Assembly (NCBI GenBank): GCA_003345595.1
Contig: PRDI01000042.1
Coordinates: 1 to 32,716 of the forward strand
Direction of reading: 5' to 3'
Length of the DNA stretch: 32,716 nt
DNA from: Candidatus Thorarchaeota archaeon
Lineage (GTDB): Archaea; Asgardarchaeota; Thorarchaeia; Thorarchaeales; Thorarchaeaceae
A program made the translations under genes and the position numbers. Positions 1-7,767 of the stretch are shown here, in pieces; the stretch's first letter is position 1; each line of letters opens with the position of its first letter. Below the pieces are notes generated by a model that was not told where the DNA came from, searched no databases, and was given only the letters and a program-made list of their open reading frames with translations.

Positions 1-263
1 CTAAACAATGAGGATTTCGTTGAGCCCTGCTCACCATAACTACCGGTATAGGATGAGGTACATTAGGGGCTAGAGAGAATACCATTAGAACAAGGAAGAG
101 CAGTTCGTATTCAGGGTCGTAGTTCGATTAGAATGTCTGCGTCTAGTCCATGATTCTTGCTCTTTGACGGTTCTCAATGAGCTGCATAAAGGTGCTAATT
201 GCATTTTGCCCCCGGAGAAGCCCGTCCGAAGCTCGAAGAAATGCTAACATTCAAAGTCCAAGT
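1..263. other. Left-edge stretch without a recognised gene
   Basis: I see no convincing gene here. A short match to the repeat's right end (GAGCCCTGC, near 23-31) could be a trace of a further tRNA-fragment repeat cut by the window edge, but it is too short to call. The stretch lies downstream of the minus-strand DUF4256 gene, so it would hold that gene's terminator; I see no clear T-run. Confidence 0.3.
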
Positions 264-866
<603 letters not shown>

Positions 867-1035
867 CCTGAGTTTTTGAATTCATCTATGCAGGGTGACA
901 CAAAAGGGCGGACATGGGTGCGCGCCGCACGAGACATCTATCATCTGCACACAATTCCTTACACGGAAAGAATGAGGAACGTGTCGGTGAGAGCTGGATT
1001 CGTTCTGCGTCGTGGCTCTGCATAACAGAAAGAGA

Positions 1036-1071
1036 TGGTAGCGGGGTCGATTTGAACGACCGGTCTCAGGG
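1036..1071 (-). repeat. tRNA-Met 3'-fragment repeat R1 (truncated type)
   Basis: In tRNA sense it reads CCA, acceptor strand, T-arm with TTCAAAT loop and variable region, but it loses similarity inside the anticodon stem (plus strand CTCAGGG then GCGTTTC). The CAT anticodon is absent. Confidence 0.85.
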
Positions 1072-1188
1072 CGTTTCAGACATCTGTCATCGAAACCAAA
1101 GAGACAACATGACAGGGTGCGAGGGAGCGTCTGATGGACAGCGAATCTTCATATCTCTCAGAACACAATACGTTTTGAGGGAAGCATA
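1072..1188. promoter_or_regulatory. Leader and TATA-like box of zinc-ribbon gene
   Basis: A CTTCATATCTCTC segment near 1147-1159 resembles an archaeal TATA region about 40 nt before the TTG start at 1189. The same CTTCATATC element, followed by a similar ACAATA and TTGAGG pattern, precedes the paralogue at 28216, so the promoter and leader are conserved between the two cassettes. Confidence 0.5.
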
Positions 1189-1719
1189 TTGAGGCAAGGG
1201 GAGCGGTCGGATAACATCTACGTCGTCGTGGACTCATCCAAAATAGCTCGATGTGCTTGGTGCGGCACTATGGAGAGCAAGAACTGGAGGGTCTCCCGCT
1301 ATGGTCTCTACTGCTCGCATGCGTGTTCTTTTGCAGCCGGTGCGCCGGTCTTAATCTGTACGAGTGTTTTCTTTCTAGCCCTGGGTTTCGGTATAGTAAT
1401 GACGGTTGGCTGGGGGGCCGTCGGTATCTTTTCTTGTTTCCTGATGTTGGCGTTGCCTCCACTCTGCTGCGGCCTACAGGGGCAGAGCCACAGACGATCA
1501 GTGCCGAGGAATTCAATGGCAGACGAAGTCTCCCTTCATACTGCATTGCTCGCAACAGTGGCAACTTCCGTAGTGTGTCCTAGGTGTGATGCAGAACTAG
1601 ACCTGCGGAGCATCGGCAAGGACAGGGTCTATGCGTGTGGTTACTGTGGGACCACAGGTACCATCGCAGTCATCGACAAGAGCAAACAGAGAGGAAGTAG
1701 TGGCGGTCAGTCGGACTGA
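1189..1719 (+). CDS. Double zinc-ribbon membrane protein (family B, copy 1)
   Basis: A 176-residue protein of unknown function. Residues about 20-45 hold a Cys pair CAWCG and a YCSHAC pair, like an FCS-type treble-clef zinc site. Residues about 52-98 form two membrane spans. Residues about 133-157 hold a second ribbon with CPRC and CGYC. It is about 50-60% identical by eye to the protein at 28216-28743, including the N-terminus, which supports the unusual TTG start: both begin TTGAGG and read MR.GE.SD.IYVVVDSS. The last codons run into a decayed repeat remnant (1697-1720). The layout suggests a membrane-anchored sensor or adaptor with cytosolic zinc ribbons; this is inference. Confidence 0.75.
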   Translation: MRQGERSDNIYVVVDSSKIARCAWCGTMESKNWRVSRYGLYCSHACSFAAGAPVLICTSVFFLALGFGIVMTVGWGAVGIFSCFLMLALPPLCCGLQGQSHRRSVPRNSMADEVSLHTALLATVATSVVCPRCDAELDLRSIGKDRVYACGYCGTTGTIAVIDKSKQRGSSGGQSD

Positions 1720-1720
1720 T
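1697..1720 (-). repeat. Decayed tRNA-fragment repeat remnant
   Basis: The sequence just before it (AGAGGAAGTAGTGGCGG) matches the left flank and acceptor part of better copies, for example AGAGGAAGTGGTAGCGG at 26608-26624. The T-arm part is then lost (GTCAGTCGGACTGAT). It sits exactly where the paralogous gene at 28743 meets repeat R22. Confidence 0.5.
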
Positions 1721-1722
1721 AT

Positions 1723-2244
1723 CTACACCTTGGCTTCATCCTGCTTCTCAACACCCGGGAGTGCCAACCAGACAAGCCTACCGAGCACTCCATTTGGAAT
1801 CGATGTGATCAGGACTGATAGCCCAAACAATGCAATCGAGGCCTCTAGATTGCTGGCAAAATGCCCGCCGGGTTGGATCCCTGCCAGTAGCGCCATAAAG
1901 AGAATTACCGGCAGCTGCATGATGCAGAGGAGCGCGAACAGGGCTGCTCCATCTCTGAGAGCCACTTCGGTTTCTTGCCGTGTCTGTTTAGTCTGAGTAG
2001 ACCACAGGCGTGCGGCTATTGCAGAGTTGACTGCCCCCAGAACAATAAACCCTCCTAGGAAGCCATACACAGTCGCAATCAGGGCCAAGATCGGCTCATA
2101 GGTGAGCGGACGAGGTTCGTAGCTCAATATCCAATCAGCGGAAAAAGCAAGGGGCCAGAGTCCGGCCAACAGTACCGAGAAGAGAATCCCGTGCAGGAAG
2201 TGTCTGCCTACGGACAATGCGCCGAACATGCCTCTCTCACTCAT
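1723..2244 (-). CDS. Four-span membrane protein of unknown function
   Basis: I do not recognise this 173-residue protein. It has about four hydrophobic segments: residues 15-35, 50-78, 99-123 and 133-155. A conserved-looking RLWSTQTKQTRQETEVALRD stretch forms a charged loop in the middle. The ATG at 2244 has a GGTGA ribosome-binding-like sequence six bases upstream. The gene converges with the zinc-ribbon gene, with their ends three bases apart, the decayed repeat lying at that junction. It may belong to a separate, older cassette. Membrane location is seen; function is not inferable. Confidence 0.65.
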   Translation of the reverse strand: MSERGMFGALSVGRHFLHGILFSVLLAGLWPLAFSADWILSYEPRPLTYEPILALIATVYGFLGGFIVLGAVNSAIAARLWSTQTKQTRQETEVALRDGAALFALLCIMQLPVILFMALLAGIQPGGHFASNLEASIALFGLSVLITSIPNGVLGRLVWLALPGVEKQDEAKV

Positions 2245-2338
2245 CGTATATCACCATGCGAATAGATGAAATACGCCCAGTACCGGAGATCGCTGTATTC
2301 CTATGAACTTTCCGTAGCAAAGGCAGGCCGTAATGACA

Positions 2339-2364
2339 CTTCGGAAACGCTCCGTTTCCGGAAG
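2339..2364. other. Perfect 8-bp inverted repeat (hairpin)
   Basis: CGGAAACG (2342-2349), a 3-nt loop, then CGTTTCCG (2353-2360); the flanking CTT and AAG can extend it around one bulge. It lies between the divergent starts of the membrane protein gene (2244) and the tautomerase gene (2438). It could be an operator or an RNA hairpin; no T-run follows, so an intrinsic terminator is less likely. Confidence 0.5.
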
Positions 2365-2408
2365 GGACAAAGATGGGTCTTGACGGGACAGGATCCGAAA
2401 TCAGAGCC

Positions 2409-2437
2409 GTTTAATACCTGTAGTCCAAGGTCAACAT
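2409..2437 (+). promoter_or_regulatory. Promoter of tautomerase-like gene
   Basis: A TTTAATACC TATA-like box at about 2410-2418 lies about 20-25 nt before the ATG at 2438. That spacing predicts a leaderless transcript, common in archaea. Confidence 0.5.
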
Positions 2438-2641
2438 ATGCCAAGTGTTGACGTCAAGGTGTGGAAAGGCCTGTCAGAAGACGCTGCAGAGCATATCATC
2501 TCGGGGATCACCAAGGTCTTTGTTGAGTTAGGAATCCCCGAGCGAGCCGTCGAAGTCATCATTCATGAGATCCCAAAGACGCACTGGGGTGTCGGGGGGA
2601 GGCCCGCCTCCAAAGCGATGGCAGACGCACGGCCTCCCTAA
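2438..2641 (+). CDS. 4-oxalocrotonate tautomerase family protein
   Basis: A 67-residue protein of the size of 4-OT subunits. It begins Met-Pro, giving the N-terminal proline that acts as catalytic base in this superfamily after Met removal. It then has the family pattern: beta strand SVDVKVWKG, helix with ITKVFVELG, second strand AVEVIIHEIPK and a HWGVGG turn near residue 50. Members are homo-oligomers that tautomerise enol/keto acids or dehalogenate; the substrate here is unknown. The start is fixed by the Pro and by the promoter 20-25 bases upstream. It stands alone, followed by more than 600 bases with no recognised gene. Confidence 0.85.
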   Translation: MPSVDVKVWKGLSEDAAEHIISGITKVFVELGIPERAVEVIIHEIPKTHWGVGGRPASKAMADARPP

Positions 2642-2933
2642 GCACTCCCTCAGTAGTCACCCCGGCTTGCTCACAGTTAGCAGTAGGTTGCATCCGGTGT
2701 GAAGTTCCTGTAGGCTGCTGCAAGAGGAATGGAGAGAGAGGTCCACGCTTTCCAGTTCACTTCCAGCGAAACACAATTCCTAGTGGCTGGTGCAGGAAGA
2801 CGGCGGCGTGAGGTCCATTCTCTTAATACCACTCCCCAGCAGGTTACGCTCTTGGACAGTGTACGAAATCGAGAGGTTTCTTCTATGCTCTCGATGACAG
2901 ATGGCCGTAAGGAGGAGCAGTTGGAAAGGAGAT

Positions 2934-2970
2934 TGCAGCGGGCCCTCGATTTGAACGACCGGTCTCAGGG
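2934..2970 (-). repeat. tRNA-Met 3'-fragment repeat R2 (truncated, acceptor side)
   Basis: Keeps the T-loop and variable region (plus strand TCGATTTGAACGACCGGTCT) and most of the acceptor, with changes at the T-stem edge (GGGCCC instead of GGGGGT). It stops at CAGGG in the anticodon stem. Together with R3 it looks like one R20-type copy split by 183 bp. Confidence 0.7.
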
Positions 2971-3153
2971 TATGCAACAGCTGCGTAGAAGTTGGACAAT
3001 CTTGGACATTTTCGAGTAGGGGCTTGAATAGCTCGAATCAGACGTCTCTTTGAGGCTGGCTCGACACAATCCAGCCTCAAGGAGTACGACCCCAGTGCCG
3101 TTTCTGGGAGGACAAAGACTCCTGTGTCCAACTCTGTCCAACTTACAATGAAC

Positions 3154-3204
3154 GGCTCTACTCATCCAGCTCCGATTGAGCTCTAGAAGCGAGCCCTGCG
3201 GGAT
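3154..3204 (-). repeat. Repeat R3: anticodon/D side with intron-like insert
   Basis: Contains the right end GAGCCCTGCGGGAT (3191-3204) preceded by about 35 nt (3154-3190) that match the insert in R20: GGCTCTACTC, then CCAGCTCCGATTGAGCTC. In tRNA sense this follows CAGGGCTC, near the anticodon. The T-arm and acceptor are missing here and are found at R2. Confidence 0.65.
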
Positions 3205-3292
3205 TATATGATGGTTGCAGAAGATACTCTGTCTGCACTGCTGTCTCACCTTCTGCACCATGATTGTCATCCTTTGCCATTCGTGGCGGCAG

Positions 3293-4162
3293 CTATTCGC
3301 GCAAGAAATCGACCATTACCCTGTTGACCTCCTCCGGGTAGTCACGCTGAGTCCAGTGCCCGGCTCCCTCGATGATGTGCAGCTTGGCATTCGGGATACG
3401 CCCCGCTGCTTCTCTGGCATACTTCACGGGCACACCGATGTCCGCCGTTCCGTGCACGATTAGCGTCGGTACCTTAATCTCGCCCAAGCGCGGCACGTAG
3501 CAAGTCTTCACCCCTGTCCAGCGCGCCTCGTCCCTCTGGAACTGCGCGAACATCTTCCCGGCATTTGGATTCCTGAGCGCCACCACTGCCTCATCGATCA
3601 GCGCTTCAGTCAATGAAGCCGGGTCGCGGATAATTGTCTTCATCGTTTCTCTGATCATCCAGCGCGAAGAGCGGACCATCGCATAGAAGAGATTGTTGAC
3701 CAGCGGCAGCTTGACTAGTAGAACGCTGAAGAAGTGAGCCGATGTCTTGTCCTGCAAGCCGTAGGTCCCAATCAAGATGAGCTTTTCAACACGCTCCGGG
3801 TGCGCCAGCGTGAAACCCAACGCTGCCCCCCCGCCCATCGAGATGCCTGCCAGCGACGCCTCTTTCAACCCCCAAGCCTCCAGCAGACCTGTAGTGACCT
3901 CTATCAGCAGTTCCTGTGTGAATGGCTTTGGAGGAGGGGGACTGCTGCCATAGCCCGGCCAGTCCGGCAGGTACACTTGGAACCCTGCCTCGACCAGCGC
4001 CGGGACGGTATCCCGCCAAGACAGCATGGCCGAGTCCACTCCGCCACCGTGCAGCAACACCACTGGCTTGCCTTTCTTTCCACCGAAGAGATAGGTATTG
4101 ACCTCATATCCCCCCGGGAGGGATACGGTTTCCTGCTGTCCCTGCGGCACGGATATTATCAT
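3293..4162 (-). CDS. Alpha/beta-fold hydrolase
   Basis: A 289-residue cytosolic serine hydrolase. HGGG near residue 38 forms the oxyanion region. The nucleophile elbow is GISMGGG (Ser near 107). The acid is likely the Asp in HGTADIGVP near residue 240, and the catalytic His is in GAGHWTQRDYP near 268. Length and order fit the epoxide hydrolase / C-C hydrolase branch; the substrate cannot be told. The ATG at 4162 has a GGTAGGAG ribosome-binding site 6-10 bases upstream. The leader (about 4190-4282) is shared with family A membrane-protein cassettes, so this gene seems to sit behind a re-used promoter region. Many prolines and GC-rich codons make its composition slightly different from its neighbours. 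Confidence 0.88.
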   Translation of the reverse strand: MIISVPQGQQETVSLPGGYEVNTYLFGGKKGKPVVLLHGGGVDSAMLSWRDTVPALVEAGFQVYLPDWPGYGSSPPPPKPFTQELLIEVTTGLLEAWGLKEASLAGISMGGGAALGFTLAHPERVEKLILIGTYGLQDKTSAHFFSVLLVKLPLVNNLFYAMVRSSRWMIRETMKTIIRDPASLTEALIDEAVVALRNPNAGKMFAQFQRDEARWTGVKTCYVPRLGEIKVPTLIVHGTADIGVPVKYAREAAGRIPNAKLHIIEGAGHWTQRDYPEEVNRVMVDFLRE

Positions 4163-4208
4163 TTGGTTCTCCTACCTTGGTATGTTTTCGCGTCTTGCGT
4201 CCTCTCTT

Positions 4209-4282
4209 CTCTCCAGTCTTCATGCATTCACTGGTGCACGGGAGTCGCTACCTTTTCTGTATTGTCGTTCGGTGAGAATCGG
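4209..4282 (-). promoter_or_regulatory. Shared leader of minus-strand cassettes (class IV), copy 1
   Basis: The block CCTTTTCTGTATTGTCGTTC (plus strand, 4251-4270) and about 40 nt on its gene-proximal side (CTTCATGCATTCACTGGTGC) resemble the regions upstream of three family A genes, and in part the DUF488 gene. In gene sense the core is ACAATACAGAAAAGG. It probably contains the promoter. Confidence 0.5.
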
Positions 4283-4321
4283 GACGGTGATTGTTTCGTC
4301 CACGAGATGATGAGAATGATA

Positions 4322-4376
4322 TGGTAGCGGGGGTCGATTTGAAAGACTGATCTCAGGGTCATGAGTCCTGCGGGAT
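4322..4376 (-). repeat. tRNA-Met 3'-fragment repeat R4 (full type)
   Basis: Full-length copy with CAT anticodon. The T-stem is damaged: GAAAGACTG replaces GAACGACCG, so the T-arm no longer pairs fully. The right flank GATATGAGCTTG belongs to the extended consensus. Confidence 0.85.
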
Positions 4377-4492
4377 GATATGAGCTTGTAAGCGGCAGCT
4401 GCGATTGCACCATGAATTCGTGGTTTCTTGGTTGCGTGTTTCACGGGGATTTATACAGCAGAAGAACGATCCGAAGACTGAGGGGTTCCCGA

Positions 4493-4700
4493 ATGGAATC
4501 AGAAGAAATCATGAAGACTGTAGATGATGTAATCGAGCTAGTGAAGGACGTACCTGAGCCGTGCCGTCTGACAGATTTCCCGACCAGACCCCCAGAAGAC
4601 ACAGGAGGATAACAGTCTGCTTGCTGATTTTCACATTGACCCTACCAAGGATCCGGCTCATGATTTCCGAGAGAACTGGATATATCGGGCTTCGCGGCGC
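4493..4700 (+). pseudogene. Possible frameshifted small-gene remnant
   Basis: A coding-like start, MESEEIMKTVDDVIELVKDV followed by PEPCRL, runs in one frame from 4493 to 4612. A coding-like tail, SLLADFHIDPTKDPAHDF then RENWIYRASRR and stop, continues in the +1 frame from about 4602 to 4700. One frameshift near 4590-4602 would join them into about 69 residues. I do not recognise the family. It lies directly before the luciferase-like gene and may be the stump of an earlier cargo gene. Confidence 0.3.
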
Positions 4701-4725
4701 TGAAACATGCTGGAGGAACAGGTCT

Positions 4726-5574
4726 ATGAGGTATGGCATCTCAATAGAGAACTTCGGATGGTTTGGGGACATCAACCTCATGCTCAAGTTCGCGGTCGAA
4801 GCAGAGAAGGCAGGCTGGGATGGTTTCTTTCTTTGGGACCATCTTCAGATATTCCCGCCAAGCGAGGCCATGCCCTTCATAGATTCTTGGATGGCCCTCG
4901 CTTCGATAGCCGTGAAGACGAAGAAGATGCGACTTGGGCCAATGGTGACACCGCTTCCCAGAAGAAGACCGTGGAAGCTCGCGAGGGAGGCAGCGACACT
5001 GGATCATCTGTCTAATGGTCGGTTAACACTAGGTGTCGGTATTGGTGCGCCGCCTAATCCTGAGTTCGCGTCCTTCGGGGAAGACACGAATCCGCGCACA
5101 CGAGCAGAGAAGCTTGACGAAGGTCTTGATGTGATCACTGGACTATGGTCTGGTGAAGCGTTCTCCTATGAGGGCAAGCACTACCATGTGCATGAGGCTC
5201 GATTCCTGCCCAAGCCCAAGCAACAGCCGCGAGTTCCCATATGGATCGGCGGAGGGTGGCCGAAGACAAGCCCTTTCAGACGGGCGGCCAAGTACGATGG
5301 TGTAGTACCTGTTCACACAGACTGGCCCAAGAGAATAACCACTGCCAATCTTGAAGAGATACTCCGACTAATTGAGTCTGAGAGAGGAAATCTTCGTGAC
5401 TATGATGTTGCAGTATCAGGTCACACTGCCGGCAACGATTCCACGGAAGACCGCGAACTCATGCAGTCTTGGATTGATGCTGGCGCGACTTGGTGGCTGG
5501 AGGAAATCGAGAGTCTGCGTGGCGGCCTCGAAGAGCTGAGAGAGAGGGTCGAAAGAGGTCCTCCTCAAGCTTGA
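4726..5574 (+). CDS. LLM-class flavin-dependent oxidoreductase
   Basis: A TIM-barrel, luciferase-like monooxygenase/F420 oxidoreductase of 282 residues. Typical blocks are the start MRYGISIENFG, then AEKAGWDGFFLWDHL near residue 30, LASIAVKTKKMRLGPMVTPL near 70, the WKLAREAATLDHLSNGRLTL block near 90, and VPIWIGGGWP near 170. Archaeal members often use coenzyme F420, but FMN is also possible. The start at 4726 is chosen because GGAGG (4712-4716) lies nine bases upstream and the family motif starts there; the open frame goes back to 4561 without family similarity. The substrate is unknown. It is the only gene recognised between R4 and R5. Confidence 0.9.
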   Translation: MRYGISIENFGWFGDINLMLKFAVEAEKAGWDGFFLWDHLQIFPPSEAMPFIDSWMALASIAVKTKKMRLGPMVTPLPRRRPWKLAREAATLDHLSNGRLTLGVGIGAPPNPEFASFGEDTNPRTRAEKLDEGLDVITGLWSGEAFSYEGKHYHVHEARFLPKPKQQPRVPIWIGGGWPKTSPFRRAAKYDGVVPVHTDWPKRITTANLEEILRLIESERGNLRDYDVAVSGHTAGNDSTEDRELMQSWIDAGATWWLEEIESLRGGLEELRERVERGPPQA

Positions 5575-5642
5575 GAGCAAACACGCTGGGCTCTGCCATA
5601 ACTATGGAAACCCTTTCGAACCATGACCAATCAGTTGAGAAG

Positions 5643-5697
5643 TGGTATCGGCGGTCGATCTGAACGACCGATTTCAGGGTCATGAGCTCTGCGGGAT
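5643..5697 (-). repeat. tRNA-Met 3'-fragment repeat R5 (full type)
   Basis: Full-length with CAT anticodon and a G at tRNA position 58 (TTCAGAT loop). The flank GTATAATCTGG is the same as at R17, whose neighbour is a paralogous gene, so the similarity extends from the repeat into the cassette. Confidence 0.88.
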
Positions 5698-5717
5698 TGT
5701 ATAATCTGGACGGCCCG

Positions 5718-6437
5718 CTATGCTGGTATCTGTCCTTGCTCCATGGTCCTAACGTATCTACGCCTCGAGAAGTACGTGAAAAGACCGAGTTGGAGGAGGC
5801 CTAAGGCAGCGGAAGCCAATAGAAACACGCTTGACAGTCGGGCAAGATTGATGTAGCCCACGAGCGCTAGGTCCCCGAAGATGAGCAGGTACGCAACGCG
5901 CTGAGCCAATACCCAGACGACGATGGTCAAGACGAGCACGGAATAGGAGGAGTTCGTTATCGTATTATTACGGATTGTTCTACCCACCCGAAGGAATGGA
6001 ATCGCAACGGTACAGTAGAAACCCGCCACGAATGACGAGCTCGCGAGTAGGGACTGAGTGATACTCTCATAGATGCCCAGCATTAGCACGATGGTGAGCA
6101 CTCCTCCAATAAGCAGTGTCACGAACCATGCATGGTCCCACAGTTTCCAGTAGAAAGGTTCCTGGAGTTCCCGCGCATTGGCGCCGGCAGTTTCAGGACT
6201 TGCTCTCCCTGGCACTTGAGTAGAGGGTGACTGCCTGACCCCCCTCTCGCGAAGAATCTCGCCCACTTCGGTGTAGAGGCCAAAGAGAATCAGGCCAAAG
6301 AACAAGATCTGAACGGTGATCATTCCGTCTACGTCGAATCCGAAGCGGAACAAGTCTGGCGAGAAGATTCCGCCGAGTACGCCCGCGGCCAGTGTGGTCG
6401 CAGCGAGCAGCCACGATGACTTCGCTTCCTCATTCAC
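5718..6437 (-). CDS. Polytopic membrane protein, family A copy 1
   Basis: An unrecognised integral membrane protein of 239 residues with about six hydrophobic segments (roughly residues 8-28, 38-62, 100-125, 128-152, 160-185, 195-230). It is clearly related to the proteins at 21057-21824 and 23237-23953: shared LAAGVLGG, SPDLFRFGFDVDG, LFGLYTEVGEILRERG, SFVAGFYC, and a C-terminal FSRRRYVRTMEQGQ like FSRPKGLRTVEPAQ. The GTG start at 6437 is preferred to an ATG at 6473: alignment with the paralogues begins there, and GGAGG lies ten bases upstream, as in copy 2. Function unknown. Confidence 0.75.
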   Translation of the reverse strand: MNEEAKSSWLLAATTLAAGVLGGIFSPDLFRFGFDVDGMITVQILFFGLILFGLYTEVGEILRERGVRQSPSTQVPGRASPETAGANARELQEPFYWKLWDHAWFVTLLIGGVLTIVLMLGIYESITQSLLASSSFVAGFYCTVAIPFLRVGRTIRNNTITNSSYSVLVLTIVVWVLAQRVAYLLIFGDLALVGYINLARLSSVFLLASAALGLLQLGLFTYFSRRRYVRTMEQGQIPA

Positions 6438-6452
6438 GTCCTGCGTCCTCCC

Positions 6453-6523
6453 TCGTTTCCAATCTTCATGCATCTGCTGGTCTGAGGGACCAATTGGCTT
6501 TTCTGCATTGTCTTTCGATGAGT
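6453..6523 (-). promoter_or_regulatory. Shared leader of minus-strand cassettes (class IV), copy 2
   Basis: GGCTTTTCTGCATTGTCTTTCG (plus strand, near 6496-6517) with the proximal CTTCATGCAT and CTGGTCTGAGGGACC segment matches the leader of the alpha/beta hydrolase gene at 4209-4282. Confidence 0.5.
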
Positions 6524-6564
6524 CTGGAACGGGGTCACGCTGTCCTTGAGCTGAGGAAAAGAGA

Positions 6565-6616
6565 TGGTATCGGGCGGCCGATCTGAACGACCAATCTCAG
6601 GGTCATGAACCCTGCA
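6565..6616 (-). repeat. tRNA-Met 3'-fragment repeat R6 (full type, altered end)
   Basis: Has the CAT anticodon and G58. The right end changes from CCTGCGGGAT to CCTGCAGACG and passes directly into the leader type also found after R20 and R23. Confidence 0.85.
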
Positions 6617-6700
6617 GACGCGATGAGATTTGCTAGCGCACTCGTCAGTGACACACGCGACCCGCGTCTGCGCGATAGACATGGGTAATGCATCATGGCA
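6617..6700 (+). promoter_or_regulatory. TPR-type leader (class III) in front of an ATC-hydrolase gene
   Basis: GCGATGAG, then CTAGCGCAC, then GTCAGTGAC, then CGCGTCTGCG, then ATGCATCATGG follow the order and spacing of the leaders of the two TPR genes (26697-26810 and 29570-29680). The TATA-like TTTCATATCA part of those leaders is not preserved here. Confidence 0.45.
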
Positions 6701-6790
6701 GACATAGTGCAACGGCAGGAGCAAGTTCCCTGGTAATGGGAAACCGTCCTGACTTCGAAGTCATCCAATGTGGATAACGAAGGAGCCATA

Positions 6791-7330
6791 ATGGCTGCTC
6801 TGAGCCATTCTCTTTTACGTATCTCAGCCTCAACCAAAGACATGACACAGGTGGATACACGAGCTGATGAGCTCACCGAGTTGATCAGACAAATACGCGG
6901 TGCTCGGCCAAATCCAAAGAAGCTGAAAGCTCTGCTTGAGAAGTATGAGAGAGAGTTCGGGTTTGAGGCAGAGAAACAGGCTCTAGATATTATAGCGAAG
7001 ACAACCACAAGAGCATGGTCTAAACTCGCGGAGGAAAGAGAGAGTCGCGGCATTGATGACCTTCTTGATATGCTGTGGGGGTCTTTTGAACAAGCAGGGG
7101 GTGTCTTTACTGTTGAAAGAACTGAGGACTCTGCGCAGATTCACTGCACGAGATGCCCAATAGCAGATTCGTATCTCAGCATTGGTAAACCCAAGTACGG
7201 GCTAATATTCCACTGTAGTACGGATCCACACATTGTTGCAGGGTTCAATCCGGAGATAGAGTTCAGAGTAACGAAGAGGCTCATGAGTGGGGATGACTGC
7301 TGTGATCACTATTATCGCTTGAGAAGGTGA
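6791..7330 (+). CDS. ATC-hydrolase family (L-2-amino-thiazoline-4-carboxylate hydrolase-like) protein
   Basis: A 179-residue protein whose C-terminal half carries the pattern I associate with this family: a Cys-containing HCTRCPIADSYL, then FHCSTDPHIVAGFNPEIEF, then RLMSGDDCCDHYYRL near the end. The N-terminal half is helical and charged. Named members hydrolyse a cyclic thiazoline amino acid, but most have unknown substrates, so only the family is claimed. The start at 6791 follows AAGGAG (6779-6784) seven bases upstream; an ATG at 6842 is an alternative. A longer relative lies at 30968-31705. Confidence 0.65.
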   Translation: MAALSHSLLRISASTKDMTQVDTRADELTELIRQIRGARPNPKKLKALLEKYEREFGFEAEKQALDIIAKTTTRAWSKLAEERESRGIDDLLDMLWGSFEQAGGVFTVERTEDSAQIHCTRCPIADSYLSIGKPKYGLIFHCSTDPHIVAGFNPEIEFRVTKRLMSGDDCCDHYYRLRR

Positions 7331-7451
7331 ACTGCTCCAATTATCCGCGTTTTCAGAGAACCTCGGTGTATCAACAGGTTCACGAGTGGGAAGTTCTCCA
7401 CAAGACGACCGTATTCGAGTCTGACAATACTTAGAAAACCGAGAAAGGAAA

Positions 7452-7506
7452 TGGTAGCGGGGGTCGATCTGAACAACCGGTTTCAGGATCATGAGCCCTG
7501 CGGCAT
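7452..7506 (-). repeat. tRNA-Met 3'-fragment repeat R7 (full type)
   Basis: Full-length with CAT anticodon and G58. AACAACC instead of AACGACC gives a G-U wobble in the T-stem, so pairing is kept. The end is CGGCATTGTGTG. Confidence 0.87.
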
Positions 7507-7509
7507 TGT

Positions 7510-7677
7510 GTGTTGGAGGCCGGTGCCGTAGCTATTCACGTTGGGGTGAATCTGGAGCCCATGTTGAGTGATTACTATAGACTGCGTGGGTGGAACCTAG
7601 AAAACGGACTTCCCACGGACGATACATTGCGAAGACTATCTCTCAAGTGGACTCGTACCAGCTTCCTACGGAAGTAG
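7510..7677 (+). pseudogene. C-terminal fragment of aldehyde:ferredoxin oxidoreductase
   Basis: An open frame of 55 codons ending at TAG 7675-7677 reads NLEPMLSDYYRLRGW, then NGLPTDDTLRRLSLKW. This is the characteristic last stretch of tungsten-containing AOR-family enzymes (pattern ML..YY.LRGWD..G.PT..TL..LGL). A full AOR is about 600 residues, so more than 90% of the gene is missing. The fragment begins four bases after repeat R7, suggesting a recombination event at the repeat removed the rest. It has no start or promoter of its own and is not expected to be functional. Confidence 0.7.
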
Positions 7678-7767
7678 CCAATCCCAGCCGACCGAATAGG
7701 ATATAGACAAATGCCCGTATCTGGAAATAGGCATTTTAAGCATGCCATCAGGGAGAGCTCTCAGATA

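Larger units (their letters stand above)
2642..3292. other. Gene-poor stretch with split repeat R2/R3
   Basis: About 650 bases with no gene I can support. It holds repeat R2 (2934-2970) and, 183 bases later, R3 (3154-3204). A short plus-strand open stretch ending in KEEQLERRLQRAL runs into R2 and may be the tail of a lost gene, but I cannot name it. The block may be degraded cassette debris. Confidence 0.4.

Noticed and set aside
4561-4725. N-terminal extension of the luciferase-like protein
   Set aside because: It lacks family similarity, and GGAGG nine bases before ATG 4726 marks the true start.
5643-5727. A complete tRNA-Met: TAGCGGG on the minus strand near 5718 could be the 5' acceptor strand for repeat R5.
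   Set aside because: The TAG is the stop codon of the family A gene, the D-arm cannot pair, and R5's own acceptor strand has changed. The paralogous locus at R17 lacks TAGCGGG. Chance match.
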